Origin: Agapetus fuscipes | Lineage: Eukaryota; Arthropoda; Insecta; Trichoptera; Glossosomatidae | Assembly (NCBI GenBank): GCA_951799405.1 | Contig: OX637350.1 | Location: 3,705,852-3,769,851, forward strand | DNA length: 64,000 nt | Reading direction: 5' to 3' | Shown here: positions 62,650-64,000 of the stretch, piece after piece | How the letters are laid out: every line of letters begins with the position of its first letter | Numbering within the stretch: the first letter of the stretch is position 1 | Position numbers and translations under genes: made by a program | The notes under the pieces: generated by a model | The model's database searches: none | Seen by the model: only the letters and a program-made list of their open reading frames with translations | What the model was told of the DNA's origin: nothing

Positions 62650-62795
62650 TTGTGGAAAAACTGTCATGTGGCCGAAATGTCAGTGGACGAATTATCTGTG
62701 GCCGAGATATTTGTGACTGAAATGTCACTGGTCGAAAATCGTGTGGCCGATTTTTGCATGGGCGAGCTGTCTTGTGCCGGTTTGTCTGTGACCAG
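62650..62795 (+). repeat. 15-bp short-repeat array
   Basis: Units like GTGGCCGAAATGTCA recur (CATGTGGCCGAAATGTCAGT, CTGTGGCCGAGATATTTGT, CACTGGTCGAAAATCG, GTGGCCGATTTTTGC). In frame they give five-residue repeats (VAEMS, VDELS, VAEIF), a composition effect and not evidence for a protein. Confidence 0.75.
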
Positions 62796-63180
62796 GAGCG
62801 TGCATCCCATACAGGCTCATGCGCCTAGTAAGCAGGTAAAATCTGAATATCAATATATGATTTTTAGATTTCAAATTCAAAATTTGAGGTCGATTGTAGC
62901 CATCGATAGCACTTCAGTCAATTTCAAATGAATTGGAGGAATTAGTTATTCTGACATGTATTAGCCTGTACACTATGCACGCGCCTGTCTGTGACCGATT
63001 TGTCATGGAACCGGCAAGCATACACCAAACTTACCCTCTTTTCCTACAGTAGCACCCACTTCCCTCACAGATTCTCAAAATCTCGCAGGGCTTCATGTTG
63101 TTGGGAGCTTAATGTTGAGTTTAACGATCTACCATAAAAGTTGGGTCAACACTCCGAGTACAAACACACAGTCACAAACG
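62796..63180. other. No gene recognised
   Basis: A mixed-composition spacer between the short array and the composite SINE. Confidence 0.4.
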
Positions 63181-63626
63181 TAAAAACGCAACTAAACTAC
63201 ACATACAGTGTAACTTCTTGCCTGCGTTATCCCCGAAGGGTTCGCATGTGGCGATTTGGGACCTATTTATTTTTACGTGTAAGAGGGCCGGCCTCGCACC
63301 AACCACTTTCAGTTGAAGTGGGGATTTTCCATCGAACCCTTGCTCTCGGCATGGAATGCAAGAATTCTACCAACTGATCTATTGATCGGACTTTTACGAG
63401 CTCGGTCGTCACAACAAAGCGCCAATTATCAAGCAAGACCCAGATGCTGTAAGGCTGGATGGACCTTTTGTTGACCAGTCGTTGGTAAAGGTTTTATGAT
63501 TTTTTCTACCCAGCGAAGAGCAAATTTGAAAATATAAATGGTATTTTTTTGTGCTCGGCCGGGATTCAAATCCACAACCTTCCATTTACGAGTCTGAAGT
63601 GTAACCACTGGACTACGGACCGGTCC
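63181..63626 (-). mobile_element. Composite SINE: SINE-C fused to SINE-B, reverse
   Basis: 63181..63390 is reverse SINE-B (CAACTAAACTACACATACAG to GATCTATTGATCGGA) with about 110 bp of body missing. 63391..63626 is reverse SINE-C (TTTTACGAGCTCGGTCGTCA to ACTACGGACCGGTCC). Both internal deletions keep the head-to-tail order C then B. The B-box region of C is GGGATTCAAATCCAC in reverse. Confidence 0.92.
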
Positions 63627-63662
63627 AATTAGGCACCCATTTATGCGCAGAAACCAAAACAC

Positions 63663-63745
63663 TCACAAGAGGAGCTGTCATAGTTTATATACTTTTTTTG
63701 TTTAACGCTACAATTGAGTTGAAATGTAAAATTTTATATTTGGAG
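63663..63745. mobile_element. Family-H hairpin MITE, right half
   Basis: CAAGAGGAGCTGTCATAGTT and GTAAAATTTTATATTTGGAG follow the order of the right half of family H. Confidence 0.5.
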
Positions 63746-64000
63746 TATGGAAATGGTATTACATGTGGATGCTCGGGAGTTTGTGGCTTATGTTATATCA
63801 TCGTTATAAACCACAACTGTTTTGAATGGTAATTATCGGTTTATTGAATTATTATGGTTTGTAATGATTGTCAGTATTCATAAAATTAATAAATGTACAG
63901 ATATGCTGACTTTAATGAAAATGAAATGTTGAAATATCGTTTAAATTAATAAATGGCGGTTGAACTGCAATGTTGGCGGCTAATTTTTTAAAATTTTAAA
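63746..64000. other. AT-rich end of window
   Basis: No gene recognised. Confidence 0.4.

Overview
The window looks like AT-rich, gene-poor nuclear DNA of an invertebrate animal. I found no complete host gene, no functional tRNA or rRNA gene, no CRISPR array and no prokaryotic gene layout. Every open frame is short (at most about 150 codons). Those that can be interpreted are decayed transposon coding ends or frames running through repeats. The 5S-derived part of one SINE resembles invertebrate 5S rRNA, but the species cannot be named from this window.

Most recognisable sequence is transposable elements, many nested or inverted. (1) Rep-A is a family of about 250 bp with some forty full or partial copies. 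It ends in a short tandem tail of ATTAG-like units. (2) SINE-B is tRNA-derived, with about ten stand-alone copies and three more fused behind SINE-C. (3) SINE-C is also tRNA-derived and modular. It can carry a 5S rRNA-derived head, and it ends in one of three tails: a LINE-like 3' tail, a distinct family tail, or a complete SINE-B. (4) SINE-D is tRNA-derived, with two copies. (5) Rep-G is a short retroposed sequence with two copies, each flanked by a long target-site duplication. (6) Decayed LINE 3' ends fall into two groups: L2/CR1-like ends with GGCGC hairpin tails and ATC repeats, and RTE-like ends. (7) There are solo LTRs, one with a TTAT target-site duplication. (8) Penelope-like 3' ends occur, often as inverted pairs. 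(9) Foldback elements and MITEs are common; one has PIF/Harbinger-type TTA duplications, and there are hAT-like ends.

Layout: 0-14 kb holds Rep-A copies, an LTR pair, hairpin MITEs and SINE-C. 14-21 kb is sparser and ends in a 36-bp minisatellite near 20 kb. 21-37 kb is the densest part, with the 5S-tRNA SINEs, several LINE ends, Rep-G and nested insertions. 37-50 kb holds palindromic elements and a strand-switching short-repeat array. 50-64 kb again mixes Rep-A, SINE-B and composite C-B SINEs.

The elements appear to work as a parasite network. LINE 3' tails are shared with SINE-C, which suggests the SINE borrows LINE reverse transcriptase. SINE-C in turn exchanges heads and tails with 5S rRNA and SINE-B. 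This modular SINE system is the most interesting feature of the window.
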